Shown here one piece after another: positions 1 through 7,990 of a stretch of DNA of 64,000 bases. Within the stretch, counting starts at the first letter, position 1. The number at the start of each line of letters is the position of its first letter. The stretch lies in contig CAXBBG010000001.1 of assembly GCA_963974105.1 (NCBI GenBank), positions 248,001 to 312,000 on the forward strand, given 5' to 3'. Origin of the DNA: UBA2136 sp963974105 (GTDB lineage: Bacteria; Pseudomonadota; Alphaproteobacteria; UBA2136). The translations under genes and the position numbers were made by a program. Below the pieces are notes generated by a model, which was not told where the DNA came from, did not search any database, and saw nothing but the letters and a program-made list of their open reading frames with translations.

Positions 1-1
1 A

Positions 2-460
2 TGTCAGATTTTAACAAAAAATGACCCCTTTATTAAAGTAAGTTCTTTTGAAAAAAATAAACGCGTTAATAAAACAACTGACACCGTTAGACTACTTACA
101 AAACAATACCCAAAAAATAAATTTGTGTGGCTTATGGGCTGCGAAAATTGGCAATCATTTCACAAATGGAATGGCTGGCAAGACATTATGAAAATGGTGC
201 CAATTGCTTCATTTTATCGAGAGGAAAAGCCCTTCTCTTCCCTTAGAAGCCCCGCAACTACAATGTTTAAAAGCTTCCGCTGTGATGCGAGCGCGCCTTT
301 AGGTGACCCGCCACAGTGGCGCGTTATGTTTATGCGTCCCCATGCTGGACGTGCCACAAACATAAGGCAAAACCTTAAAAACGGCGAATTACCCGAGCAC
401 ATTACCCAAGAGCAAATGGATTGCATACAAAAACGGCACAGCTTTTGCTTAGATACATAA
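2..460 (+). CDS. nadD: Nicotinate-nucleotide adenylyltransferase, 3' part
   Basis: This is the C-terminal 152 residues of NadD, which adenylates nicotinate mononucleotide in NAD synthesis. The reading frame is open to the window edge, so the start and the N-terminal nucleotide-binding HxGH region lie upstream. Family features visible are a TDTVRLL segment, then FVWLMG, a GCENWQSFHKW stretch and a VPIA strand. These match the order seen in alphaproteobacterial NadD (TxDTL, WLMGaDN, FhrW, iPiaV). It is followed by rsfS and rlmH, the usual neighbours. The identification is firm; only the boundary is incomplete. Confidence 0.88.
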   Translation, partial: CQILTKNDPFIKVSSFEKNKRVNKTTDTVRLLTKQYPKNKFVWLMGCENWQSFHKWNGWQDIMKMVPIASFYREEKPFSSLRSPATTMFKSFRCDASAPLGDPPQWRVMFMRPHAGRATNIRQNLKNGELPEHITQEQMDCIQKRHSFCLDT

Positions 461-503
461 GTAATATGATAGGAGGGTCGAAAGACTGAGAAAAGATATA
501 GAA

Positions 504-899
504 ATGAAAAAAGCAGCTTTCAGGCAAAAATCCGCAAAGGATCCACTGCTTGTATGTAAGAGCGCCCTTGAAGATATGAAGGCGCGTGACGTTAAAGTTG
601 TTTCTTTAGAGAAGAGAAAAACTTATACCGATAATCTTATTATTGCCACAGGAACATCCAACACACATGTGCAAGCCATTGCAGACCGTGTGGCTGAATA
701 CCTTATTAAAAGTGGTCATATTATTGACGGTATTGAAGGTTCACCAAACAACCAGTGGGTTATTGTTGATGCTGGCGACGTTGTGGTGCACATTTTCAAT
801 GAAGAAACAAGAAAGCTATACAACATCGAAAAACTATATATTGACTTTGATGATGATGGCGACGACACACCAGACATGCACCATAGCTTTGCAGGATAA
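504..899 (+). CDS. rsfS: Ribosomal silencing factor RsfS
   Basis: RsfS binds ribosomal protein uL14 on the 50S subunit and blocks subunit joining when nutrients are scarce. The 131-residue product has the family core: a domain of about 100 residues with DNLIIATGTSNTHVQAIA and an EGSPNNQWVIVDAGDVVVHIF region near the C-terminus. It lies 43 bases after nadD, probably in the same operon. The ATG at 504 has no good Shine-Dalgarno sequence. A strong AGGAGGG at 471-477 lies 8 bases before an in-frame CTG at 486, so translation may begin six codons upstream of the ATG. Confidence 0.93.
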   Translation: MKKAAFRQKSAKDPLLVCKSALEDMKARDVKVVSLEKRKTYTDNLIIATGTSNTHVQAIADRVAEYLIKSGHIIDGIEGSPNNQWVIVDAGDVVVHIFNEETRKLYNIEKLYIDFDDDGDDTPDMHHSFAG

Positions 900-1025
900 A
901 AATAACCCTACAAAACATAGGGCAGAAAGCATTCGGACTAAAAAGGGGTAACAATTTACCCTTATGTTGTAGTGCTCCCTATTTATCACCAAAAACCAAG
1001 GTGAATAACAAAGAACAAAATACAA

Positions 1026-1053
1026 AAAAAAAGCACCCGAAGGTGCTTTTTTC
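1026..1053. terminator. Bidirectional terminator after rsfS
   Basis: AAGCACC and AGGTGCTT pair around a short CGA loop at 1031-1048. The hairpin is flanked by an A-run on the left and a T-run on the right. It can therefore end transcripts from rsfS (plus) and from the convergent minus-strand gene at 1079-1504. Confidence 0.8.
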
Positions 1054-1078
1054 GCTTAAAATACTCAAGAGATACCTT

Positions 1079-1504
1079 TTATGGCCCAACCATAATTGTA
1101 CCCCTTACACGCCCCACCGCCACAGATATAGCCGCAGCCACCACGCAAGATTTTTCACTGTGAGTACGGCTATAGCGCTGGTTTAACATCAGCAAACAGG
1201 TACGCCCATCTGCCACAAGGTCCCAAGACTCAGTCAATGTCACAGCCACCACATGACGGGGAATAACTCCCTGCCAGACAACCTCACCCACCTCTTTTTT
1301 TAAAGGGTAGGTACCATTGGTGCCCATGTTTGTAACCGTTAGTATATTGCCACTTTCAACAGACTTTATGTCCATGTTAAAACCAGCCACACCCCGACCC
1401 ATTTTAGGCTTACGGCGTAAACGTAAAGGCAACTCTTTTAAAACAAATCGAACACTTGGGCGACAAGACGCCAAGGCCTTTTTTAAAACGTAAATGAGAG
1501 ACAT
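1079..1504 (-). CDS. Hypothetical protein
   Basis: I do not recognise this 141-residue protein. The ATG at 1504 was chosen because GGAGGGG lies a few bases upstream on the minus strand; the open frame continues 24 codons further up without a better signal. The N-terminus is basic and leucine-rich, with an arginine/lysine cluster (RLRRKPK) around residues 29-35. It continues into an apparent beta-rich domain with TVTNMGTNGTYPL. No signal peptide or clear membrane segment is visible. It lies convergent to rsfS and divergent from rlmH, an insertion into the usual rsfS-rlmH pair. The layout loosely resembles a PilZ-type domain, but no diagnostic motif supports that. Confidence 0.6.
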   Translation of the reverse strand: MSLIYVLKKALASCRPSVRFVLKELPLRLRRKPKMGRGVAGFNMDIKSVESGNILTVTNMGTNGTYPLKKEVGEVVWQGVIPRHVVAVTLTESWDLVADGRTCLLMLNQRYSRTHSEKSCVVAAAISVAVGRVRGTIMVGP

Positions 1505-1627
1505 AAACCCCTCCAAAGATAATGAATGTAAGTGATAGATAACTATAAGCCATATAAAATGCAATAGCCTACACAAAATAAAAATGATATGGTCGGCTTG
1601 TTATTTTAATAAAAAGGCCATTTGTTT

Positions 1628-2095
1628 ATGAACATCACAGTTATTGCCACAGGTAAATGTAAAGACAAACACATTAACGCTTTGGCCGATGAATTTATAA
1701 AAAGACTCAAACCATTTTTCCCCACAAAACTCATTGAAGTACCCCAAGTTAAAGCGCAAAGCGTTCTGGAAATTAAACAAGGCGAAGCCAAACTGCAAAA
1801 CGCTAAAATACCTGATGGTTCTATTATTTTCGCCTTAGATGAGCGCGGGAAAATGATGCACACAGCTGACTTTTCAAAAAAGCTTGGCACGTTGCGTGAC
1901 ACAGGCACACGCAACCTTGTGTTTATTATTGGCGGCGCTGAAGGGCTTGACGATAGCGTACGTAACAAAGCACAGATGCTTATATCCCTTAGCCCCATGA
2001 CATTTCCACACATGATGGTACGCCCTATTATTTTAGAACAAATTTACCGCGCTGGCACCGTGCTAGCTGGGCACCCCTACCACCGCGAAGGCTAA
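1628..2095 (+). CDS. rlmH: 23S rRNA pseudouridine-1915 N3-methyltransferase RlmH
   Basis: RlmH is a SPOUT-fold methyltransferase that uses SAM to methylate pseudouridine 1915 in helix 69 of 23S rRNA. Starting at the ATG gives 155 residues, the usual family length, with the standard N-terminal MNITVIATGK strand. The C-terminal knot is clear: FIIGGAEG, LSLSPMTFPH and the final EQIYRAGTVLAGHPYHREG. A TTG at 1622 would add two residues and lies closer to the AAGG at 1614-1617. The downstream region has a 9-bp hairpin without a convincing T-run. Confidence 0.95.
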   Translation: MNITVIATGKCKDKHINALADEFIKRLKPFFPTKLIEVPQVKAQSVLEIKQGEAKLQNAKIPDGSIIFALDERGKMMHTADFSKKLGTLRDTGTRNLVFIIGGAEGLDDSVRNKAQMLISLSPMTFPHMMVRPIILEQIYRAGTVLAGHPYHREG

Positions 2096-2116
2096 AATTC
2101 TTCACAAAAACTGGCA

Positions 2117-2137
2117 TTTTTAAGCGCAACGCTTAAA
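2117..2137 (+). terminator. Weak hairpin after rlmH
   Basis: TTTTAAGCG and CGCTTAAAA form a 9-bp stem with a CAA loop just after rlmH. No T-run follows, so termination here is uncertain. The rest of 2138-2348 shows no gene. Confidence 0.35.
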
Positions 2138-2348
2138 AGATTGTCAGACTAAATAAACACCGTTTAAATACACTACAAAACTGTCTCATCATTTACTTTC
2201 CAAGTCATTTTAGTCAGTTATAAGCCAAAACAAGGCGAATCACAGGCGAATAAAAAGCGAACAAGCGGGGCATATGGCATATATCAACCGCAACCAAACA
2301 GCACCCCCATTCTCTTTTTTGCACATAAAGGAGAATGCTATATTAGCC

Positions 2349-2383
2349 CATAAAAAAAACCCCCATTCGGGAGGTTTTTTTGC
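2349..2383 (-). terminator. Terminator of the 2409-2888 gene
   Basis: AAAAAACC and GGTTTTTT, extended by CCC/GGG, form a hairpin 26 bases beyond the stop of the minus-strand membrane protein gene. A long A-run at 2351-2358 reads as the T-run on the minus strand. The plus-strand reading is also T-rich, so it may work both ways. Confidence 0.75.
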
Positions 2384-2408
2384 CTTTAACATAAAAGCTA
2401 TTCGATAT

Positions 2409-2888
2409 TTATTTTTTTAGGCGCCAATACAACTGAACACCCTTATCAAGAACACGGGTTGTGATAGGAATCGTCACTAAAAGCAACTTAGCAATATAGG
2501 CTAATATGTATAGCGGACCATTTAGCATCGCCAAACTTACACCAAACAGCGCCAATACCATGTTAATAGCCATGCCCACAAGCATCGCCGTACCCATAAA
2601 TAAAATAATTTGTAGTACAGGATGAAGTGATGCCATACCAGGTAAACCTAAACCCATCCACCACATAAGCTTATCTAAAATAGGTGATTTACCACGCAAA
2701 CCATCAAGCAAAGAACGTGCTTGCATAGATCCATGCATTGAATCATCACGCACAGGCTTAAATTTTTTCTTTAAAGCCTTTTCATTCGTTTCTACAGGTC
2801 TTACTTTACGGGTGCGCTTTGCCTCATCTTGTTCAAAATCAACTTCAACAATACCGCCTTCATCACGATCGTCTTTATTATCAGACAT
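2409..2888 (-). CDS. Hypothetical membrane protein
   Basis: I do not recognise this 159-residue protein. The ATG at 2888 is preceded by AGGAGG at a normal distance, so the 16 upstream codons in frame are ignored. The first 60 residues are charged and hydrophilic (acidic, then lysine-rich). From about residue 80 there are two or three hydrophobic segments, including VLQIILFMGTAMLVGMAINM and YILAYIAKLLLVTIPI. The layout suggests an inner-membrane protein with a cytoplasmic N-terminal tail. It is transcribed alone and divergently from the TPR gene. Confidence 0.65.
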   Translation of the reverse strand: MSDNKDDRDEGGIVEVDFEQDEAKRTRKVRPVETNEKALKKKFKPVRDDSMHGSMQARSLLDGLRGKSPILDKLMWWMGLGLPGMASLHPVLQIILFMGTAMLVGMAINMVLALFGVSLAMLNGPLYILAYIAKLLLVTIPITTRVLDKGVQLYWRLKK

Positions 2889-3080
2889 GAAAATACCTCC
2901 TAAACAGGGGTGAAAAAAGATAAAGATATGAAACACTTAAATACTTAAAAGTGCTTAAATTTAACGTATTTATAACTTTTAACACACACAAGGTCAAGCC
3001 CAAAAGTATACAAAACCACCCAACAAGTAATACAAACAAAATATTTTACCCCAAACACCTTTCATGATAACTTCTCTCTT

Positions 3081-4037
3081 ATGAAGTATTTTATAACAAT
3101 AATGTCATTTTTATTACTCAGCATATCGGCGCATGCCGAAACATTGCCAACACTGGCTGCTGTGCAATCACCCGAATGGTCAAACAGCTCGACTGTGGCC
3201 GACGATAAATTCCCTGAATATCTTGAAAAAAATGGTGACTACTTAAACGCTATCCTTGAATGGAGACGCGTTATTTATACCAGCAACGATAAAAATTTTC
3301 ACAAACGCGCCCTTTTTAATATTGCTGAACTTTATCAAAAACAAGGCTTATATAAGCAGAGCATCCACGCCTACCAAAACCTGCTTACTCAGTTTCCTAA
3401 AACCAAGCAACAACCCCAGGCGCTTTACCAAATTAGCCGCCTAAGCGACCTCATTGGCGATGACTTAAACGCTGGCAGCGCCCGTAGCCGTTTATTACGC
3501 CTCGAAAAAGAAAGTGACCTTGCCACAGAAGCCGAGCTACACAATCTTTGGGCAAAGGGTCTAAAAATAAATGATACATTTATTTCCCCTCAAACAGAAA
3601 AAGGTAAGCTTTTACGTGCCAACTTAGATGATTTTCCTGTTGTGAATACACACAAAACAGAAACAGCAACCATTCTCTCGCTTATTCCAGGCTTAGGTTA
3701 TGTTTACCTTGGACGATTTAACTGGGGAATCTTAGCGTTAATGCTCAATATTTCATTCTTTTACGCAGTTATGACGTCTATGAAGTCAAAACACTGGGGT
3801 TACGGTTTATCTTTTGGCACTTTTGCTGCCTTTGTTTATATTGGTAACATGTTTCATGCAGGCAGTATTGCAACGCAAGACGCTTATATGGAACGTTTAA
3901 ACGCAATGGAAACTTGGCAAGAGTTGCAGCCCAAAGACGTTATGGATTTCAAAAACACACCGCTCGATGAAGTGCCAAGTGTTCTAGACAAAGTTGAAGG
4001 TTTTCAGATGCCACCACAGGCACATTCTAAAGCATAA
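3081..4037 (+). CDS. TPR-containing exported/membrane protein
   Basis: This 318-residue protein has a cleavable-looking signal peptide (FITIMSFLLLSISAHAE, cleavage near residue 19). A TPR-like helical region follows at about residues 45-130, with ALFNIAELYQKQGLYKQSIH and ALYQISRLSDLIGDDLNAGS. The C-terminal third has SLIPGLGYVYLGRFNWGI followed by two hydrophobic segments. That resembles the PGLGxxYxG hairpin of TM2/DUF5683-type proteins. It probably sits in the inner membrane with the repeats in the periplasm and may scaffold an envelope complex. No substrate or pathway can be inferred. No Shine-Dalgarno sequence precedes the ATG. Confidence 0.7.
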   Translation: MKYFITIMSFLLLSISAHAETLPTLAAVQSPEWSNSSTVADDKFPEYLEKNGDYLNAILEWRRVIYTSNDKNFHKRALFNIAELYQKQGLYKQSIHAYQNLLTQFPKTKQQPQALYQISRLSDLIGDDLNAGSARSRLLRLEKESDLATEAELHNLWAKGLKINDTFISPQTEKGKLLRANLDDFPVVNTHKTETATILSLIPGLGYVYLGRFNWGILALMLNISFFYAVMTSMKSKHWGYGLSFGTFAAFVYIGNMFHAGSIATQDAYMERLNAMETWQELQPKDVMDFKNTPLDEVPSVLDKVEGFQMPPQAHSKA

Positions 4038-4174
4038 TCCTTCCATTTTTCGTTAAATAATGCGATAACACAATGGCAAATAAATATAAAGCAAGCAAAG
4101 CCAGCTCACGCACATACCAAGCAAGCGGCTAAATGCAGCAAACAAACAAAGTAAACAAGCAAACAGGTGAACAC

Positions 4175-5098
4175 ATGGCTTTAAATTGGTTAAGCAAACT
4201 CAAAGACGGTTTAAAAAAATCTTCGACAAGTATGAGCGAAGGCCTCAAAGACATTCTTATACGTAAAAAGGTTGACGATGAAACCTGTGACGCCCTTGAA
4301 GAAGTGCTTATTGCTGCCGATATGGGCGTTGAGACATCACTTTCTTTAGTTAAAGAACTACGCCAAGACCGATTTGACAAAGAAACAACCGAAGAGGAAT
4401 TACGCACTTATTTGGCTGAAAAAATAGCTGTCAGGCTCAGCCCTTGCGAGAAAGAAATAGCCCTACCGACCAACCTAGAAGGCCCTGCGGTTATTATGAT
4501 GGTGGGTGTAAATGGCAGTGGTAAAACAACCACTATTGGTAAGTTAAGCGCCAAATTAAAAGCAGAAGGTAAAAGCGTGATGCTGGCTGCGGGTGATACA
4601 TTCCGCGCTGGTGCTGTTGAACAACTCAGCGTTTGGGCAGACAGAAATAGTATTCCTATTGTAAAGCCTCACAAAGAAGGTGCCGACCCTGCAGGCGTTA
4701 TTTTTAAAGCCTATGAAGAAGCCAAAGCTGCTGGCGTCGATGTGCTATTAGCCGATACTGCAGGACGCTTACAAAACCGTAAAGAGCTTATGGACGAACT
4801 TGCTAAAGTTATCCGCGTTTTGAAAAAGCACGACGCCACAGCTCCGCACGCAACCATACTGGTGCTCGATGCAACTGTTGGACAAAATGCCCACATGCAG
4901 ACAGAAGCCTTTAAAGAAGTGGCAGGTGTTACAGGTATTATTATTACCAAGCTTGATAGCACCGCCAAAGGTGGTGTTGTGGTTGCTTTGGCGGACAAAC
5001 ACAAACTCCCTATCCACTTTATTGGCATGGGTGAAAGCGTTGAAGACTTACGTCCTTTTGAAGCTCAAAATTACGCCGAAGCTTTAATGCAAACGTAA
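4175..5098 (+). CDS. ftsY: Signal recognition particle receptor FtsY
   Basis: FtsY is the membrane-associated GTPase that docks SRP-bound ribosomes at the translocon. From the ATG at 4175 it has 307 residues: an N-domain helical bundle (about 1-100), then the G-domain. P-loop GVNGSGKTT is at about 111-119, DTAGR at 194-198 and TKLD at 258-261, closing with GxGE and DLRPF. There is no long acidic A-domain, as is common in alphaproteobacteria. AGGTG stands just before the chosen ATG; an in-frame ATG at 4133 would add 14 polar residues without a clear SD. The SRP RNA gene is about 7 kb downstream. Confidence 0.95.
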   Translation: MALNWLSKLKDGLKKSSTSMSEGLKDILIRKKVDDETCDALEEVLIAADMGVETSLSLVKELRQDRFDKETTEEELRTYLAEKIAVRLSPCEKEIALPTNLEGPAVIMMVGVNGSGKTTTIGKLSAKLKAEGKSVMLAAGDTFRAGAVEQLSVWADRNSIPIVKPHKEGADPAGVIFKAYEEAKAAGVDVLLADTAGRLQNRKELMDELAKVIRVLKKHDATAPHATILVLDATVGQNAHMQTEAFKEVAGVTGIIITKLDSTAKGGVVVALADKHKLPIHFIGMGESVEDLRPFEAQNYAEALMQT

Positions 5099-5163
5099 CA
5101 CGTTTGCATTAAAGTTATGCCAAGCACTGGTTTTTATTAGCAAAAAACTTACAGTTACAACAA

Positions 5164-5196
5164 AAAAAAGCCTCCCATATAGAGAGGTCTTTTTTT
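5164..5196. terminator. Bidirectional terminator between ftsY and a minus-strand gene
   Basis: AAAGCCTC and GAGGTCTTT pair with one bulged base, and A- and T-runs lie on the two sides. It serves ftsY (plus) and the convergent small gene at 5210-5506. Confidence 0.75.
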
Positions 5197-5209
5197 ATAA
5201 AATATGCTG

Positions 5210-5506
5210 TTATTTTTCTAGTACGCGAATATCTTTTCCACATCTAAATTCAGTGAGGTCAGCTAAACCTTGGCCACCTATCCACTTACATGGCGTAACG
5301 GTGCCTTTAACACGATTTAATCGATAAAGCCTACCTTCTTTTAACACCAGCTGATTTTGTAAAAGCTGATTTTGCTCATGTATAATATTATCCATTTCTA
5401 GCCTGCTATGGTAAATGTAACCACCCGCAAAAGAAACTGCCATAAACACTGCAAAAAGAAGTGCTGTCATGTGGAATTGCATCATTTTTTTTATTATCCT
5501 TTTCAT
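5210..5506 (-). CDS. Hypothetical small membrane-anchored protein
   Basis: This 98-residue product is not recognised. It has a basic N-terminus, one membrane segment (TALLFAVFMAVSFAGGYIY, about residues 14-32), a short probable coiled coil rich in glutamine and leucine (residues 36-58), and a C-terminal part with two cysteines. The likely topology is a single-pass inner-membrane protein with a periplasmic domain. The first ATG (5506) has no SD. An internal ATG at 5485 has AAAGGA 11 bases upstream and would remove seven residues. About 310 bases up to dnaX hold only promoter-like sequence. Confidence 0.6.
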   Translation of the reverse strand: MKRIIKKMMQFHMTALLFAVFMAVSFAGGYIYHSRLEMDNIIHEQNQLLQNQLVLKEGRLYRLNRVKGTVTPCKWIGGQGLADLTEFRCGKDIRVLEK

Positions 5507-5745
5507 AACGTCTAAATATTTAATTTCAACGATACCTTATAGCATTTAGCTTAATTTATATATCATTTTTTTAAACCTGTGCGTAAATATCCCTCCCCTT
5601 CTCTTTTAAGAAAGAAAAACACTGTAATTTTGCAAAAAGGTAAATTAAGTCAGTCTTCTGCATAGGCATACATATCTCAAATTAAACAACTTCAACTTTA
5701 AATTAAATAAATGCGTTATTTTATGTGCATTTTATCGTGGAATTT

Positions 5746-5774
5746 TTGCCTTATGTTGGCAGTTGGTGTATAAC
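5746..5774 (+). promoter_or_regulatory. Predicted sigma-70 promoter of dnaX
   Basis: TTGCCT and TATAAC are separated by exactly 17 bases, 44 bases before the dnaX start. The same -10 sequence is used by the SRP RNA promoter in this window. An AAGGGG Shine-Dalgarno sequence precedes the ATG. The rest of 5507-5817 shows no gene. Confidence 0.5.
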
Positions 5775-5817
5775 TTATGCCTAAATAGATTGAATTTAAA
5801 ATTTTAAGGGGAAACCA

Positions 5818-7491
5818 ATGGCAGACACAGCTAAAGGCAAAACAGATTATCTGGTTTTAGCACGTAAATACCGCCCAACAACATTTGAAGATATTGTCGG
5901 TCAAGATGCCTTGGTACGCACTCTTAAAAATGCCGTGGAAAGTAACCGCCTCCACCACGCTTACATTCTTCAAGGTATCCGCGGCACAGGTAAAACAACC
6001 ACAGCCCGCTTACTTGCCAAAGTTTTAAACTGCGAAAATGGCCCAGCTGTTACGTGGGCAGCCGATGACGCCCAGTGCAAAGCCATAGAAAATGGCACCC
6101 ATGTTGATGTATTAGAATTTGACGCCGCTTCACACACGGGTGTGGACGATATCCGATCCCTTTTTGAGGGCGTTAACTACGCCCCCGTTCAAGGTAACTA
6201 CAAAGTTTATATTATTGATGAGGTACACATGCTTTCTAAGCAGGCCTTTAACGCCTTGCTTAAAACATTAGAAGAGCCACCTGCCCACGTTAAATTTATC
6301 TTTGCAACAACCGAAGTGAATAAAATCCCTGTCACCGTTCTTTCGCGTTGTCAGCGCTTCGACCTTAAACGCATTAGCGCAGAAGATTTATCAAAGCTAT
6401 ATGAAGATATTCTAAACAAAGAAAACGTTGCCTTTGACAGCAACGCTGTGATGCAAATTGCCAAGGCAGCCGACGGTTCTGCTCGTGACGGTTTATCACT
6501 CCTCGACCAAGCCATTGCCCTAAGCATTGGCGATAAAGTCAATATTGATGTTGTGAACGGCATGCTCGGCATGGCCGATCGCGCCCGCGCCTACGACCTT
6601 TTTGAAAGCTTAATGAAGGGCGATATTTCTGTTATGCTTGAAAAGCTCTCAAGCATGTACGAAACAGGGCACGACCCAATGCTTATTGTTTCTGACCTCT
6701 TGTCTGTGGCACACCTTATTACACGCCTTAAAACAATACCTGCCCTTGCAAATTCAAACACACTTAGCGAATTAGAAAAAACACGCGGCGTTGAACTTTC
6801 TGAAAAATTGGGCTTAGAGAACTTATCACGTGCCTATCAAATGCTCTTAACCGTGGTAACAGAAGCTAAAAACGGCGTAAGGCCTTTTGAAGTGGTTGAA
6901 ATGGGGCTTATTCGCGTCACCCATATGGCACCGCTGCCCGCCATGAGCGCCCTTATTGAAATGGCAGGAGCTGGTAACACCTCTGTAAAAAAGCCGTTTG
7001 AGGCTAAAACAGAGCCTCAAAAATCTGCTCAATCAAACACACAACAAACGGCTGCTAAACCAGTAACAGCATCAAAGCCTGCGCAAACAACAACAGCAGC
7101 TACACCAACGCCTCAAGTCAACAACTCAGACATAGCTAAGGCTTGGCGCCAAATTGTAGACAGCTTACGCGATGAATTTAGCCCGCTTGCTGGGTCTCTT
7201 GAAACGCAAATTCGCGCGGAAAACGTAGGCGAAAACACGCTTCATCTGATGTTTGTTAATGGACTGCGTAGCCAAGACGAAATTGCTAAAAAACTACCTG
7301 AGGCTTTACTAAAAGTAACGGGTAAACGTTGGAAAATCCGCTTCGACGCTGAATGCGAACATGAAACACTCGCCGAGACACTGACCCGTGAAGCTGCCGA
7401 GCGTAAAGCCCGGGCCTTGAAATCTTCAGAAATTCAAAAGATTTTAGGTGCATTCCCAGGCAGTGAAGTGGTAAAAGTATATGAGAAATAA
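5818..7491 (+). CDS. dnaX: DNA polymerase III subunit gamma/tau
   Basis: DnaX is the clamp-loader ATPase of the replisome. Its 557 residues show Walker A GIRGTGKT (53-60), DEVHML (134-139) and an SRCQRFD arginine-finger region. The tau-specific part begins after about residue 385 with a threonine/alanine/glutamine-rich linker and ends in a folded domain. Two of the four cysteines of the usual zinc module are missing: C72 and C87 are present, but A81 and D84 occupy the other positions. Near codon 390 lie an A AAA AAG slippery site, an immediate -1 TGA and a hairpin, suggesting a truncated gamma form of about 394 residues. It is followed by a GNAT gene and ybaB, a variant of the dnaX-ybaB-recR cluster. 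Confidence 0.96.
   Translation: MADTAKGKTDYLVLARKYRPTTFEDIVGQDALVRTLKNAVESNRLHHAYILQGIRGTGKTTTARLLAKVLNCENGPAVTWAADDAQCKAIENGTHVDVLEFDAASHTGVDDIRSLFEGVNYAPVQGNYKVYIIDEVHMLSKQAFNALLKTLEEPPAHVKFIFATTEVNKIPVTVLSRCQRFDLKRISAEDLSKLYEDILNKENVAFDSNAVMQIAKAADGSARDGLSLLDQAIALSIGDKVNIDVVNGMLGMADRARAYDLFESLMKGDISVMLEKLSSMYETGHDPMLIVSDLLSVAHLITRLKTIPALANSNTLSELEKTRGVELSEKLGLENLSRAYQMLLTVVTEAKNGVRPFEVVEMGLIRVTHMAPLPAMSALIEMAGAGNTSVKKPFEAKTEPQKSAQSNTQQTAAKPVTASKPAQTTTAATPTPQVNNSDIAKAWRQIVDSLRDEFSPLAGSLETQIRAENVGENTLHLMFVNGLRSQDEIAKKLPEALLKVTGKRWKIRFDAECEHETLAETLTREAAERKARALKSSEIQKILGAFPGSEVVKVYEK
6966..7021 (+). promoter_or_regulatory. Candidate programmed -1 frameshift signal in dnaX
   Basis: An internal AGGAG (6966-6970) precedes the heptamer A AAA AAG (6987-6993). 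The heptamer is in the zero-frame phase GTA AAA AAG used by the E. coli dnaX site. In the -1 frame the next codons are GCC, GTT and TGA (6999-7001). A perfect 9-bp stem (6997-7005 with 7013-7021, 7-base loop) begins three bases after the heptamer. Slippage would release a gamma-like protein of about 394 residues. The elements are visible; their function is inferred by analogy. Confidence 0.6.
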
Positions 7492-7518
7492 ATACGTTTA
7501 TTTAAAAGGATAAAAATA

Positions 7519-7959
7519 ATGCTAGCAACAGCTATTGTGGTTAACACCATTACAGAAAAATCAGATATTGAAAAAGCCTTTCAACTGCGCCGTGATGTCT
7601 TTATGGGTGAACAAGGTGTCACCGAAGAGGAAGAATTTGACGGCCTAGACAACACATGCACACACTACCTTGCAAGCGTTGCTGGTACTGTTGCTGGCAC
7701 CGTGCGCCTACGCACGCTTGAAGATGGCGTTCAAAAAATTGAAAGACTTTGCGTTTCAAAAAACTATCGCGGTCACGGTGTTGGGCGCAAAATTATGGAA
7801 AAATTATTGATGGACATGAAAAACAATGGCACACACACGGTTCACCTTTATGGTCAAACCCATGCCGTTGGCTTTTATCAATCTTTCGGATTCAAAGCCT
7901 ATGGCGATGAATTTATGGATGCGCGCATCCCTCACCGAAAACTAAAATTAGAACTCTAA
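7519..7959 (+). CDS. GNAT family N-acetyltransferase
   Basis: This 146-residue single-domain acetyltransferase belongs to the GNAT fold. An N-terminal AFQLRRDVFMGEQGVTEEEEF segment resembles ElaA/YjcF-type enzymes. The acetyl-CoA binding motif A is IERLCVSKNYRGHGVGRKIM (about residues 75-95, with the RGHGVG loop), followed by GFYQSFGFKAYGDEF. Its acceptor cannot be told from sequence. It lies 27 bases after dnaX with AAAGGAT as ribosome-binding site and 31 bases before ybaB, so it is probably part of the dnaX transcript. That position between dnaX and ybaB is uncommon. Confidence 0.85.
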   Translation: MLATAIVVNTITEKSDIEKAFQLRRDVFMGEQGVTEEEEFDGLDNTCTHYLASVAGTVAGTVRLRTLEDGVQKIERLCVSKNYRGHGVGRKIMEKLLMDMKNNGTHTVHLYGQTHAVGFYQSFGFKAYGDEFMDARIPHRKLKLEL

Positions 7960-7990
7960 ATACTATATATAAAAGAAGGAAATACGTCAC

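Noticed and set aside
1606..2013. 135-codon minus-strand ORF across rlmH
   Set aside because: It is the antisense shadow of rlmH, which has full family motifs.
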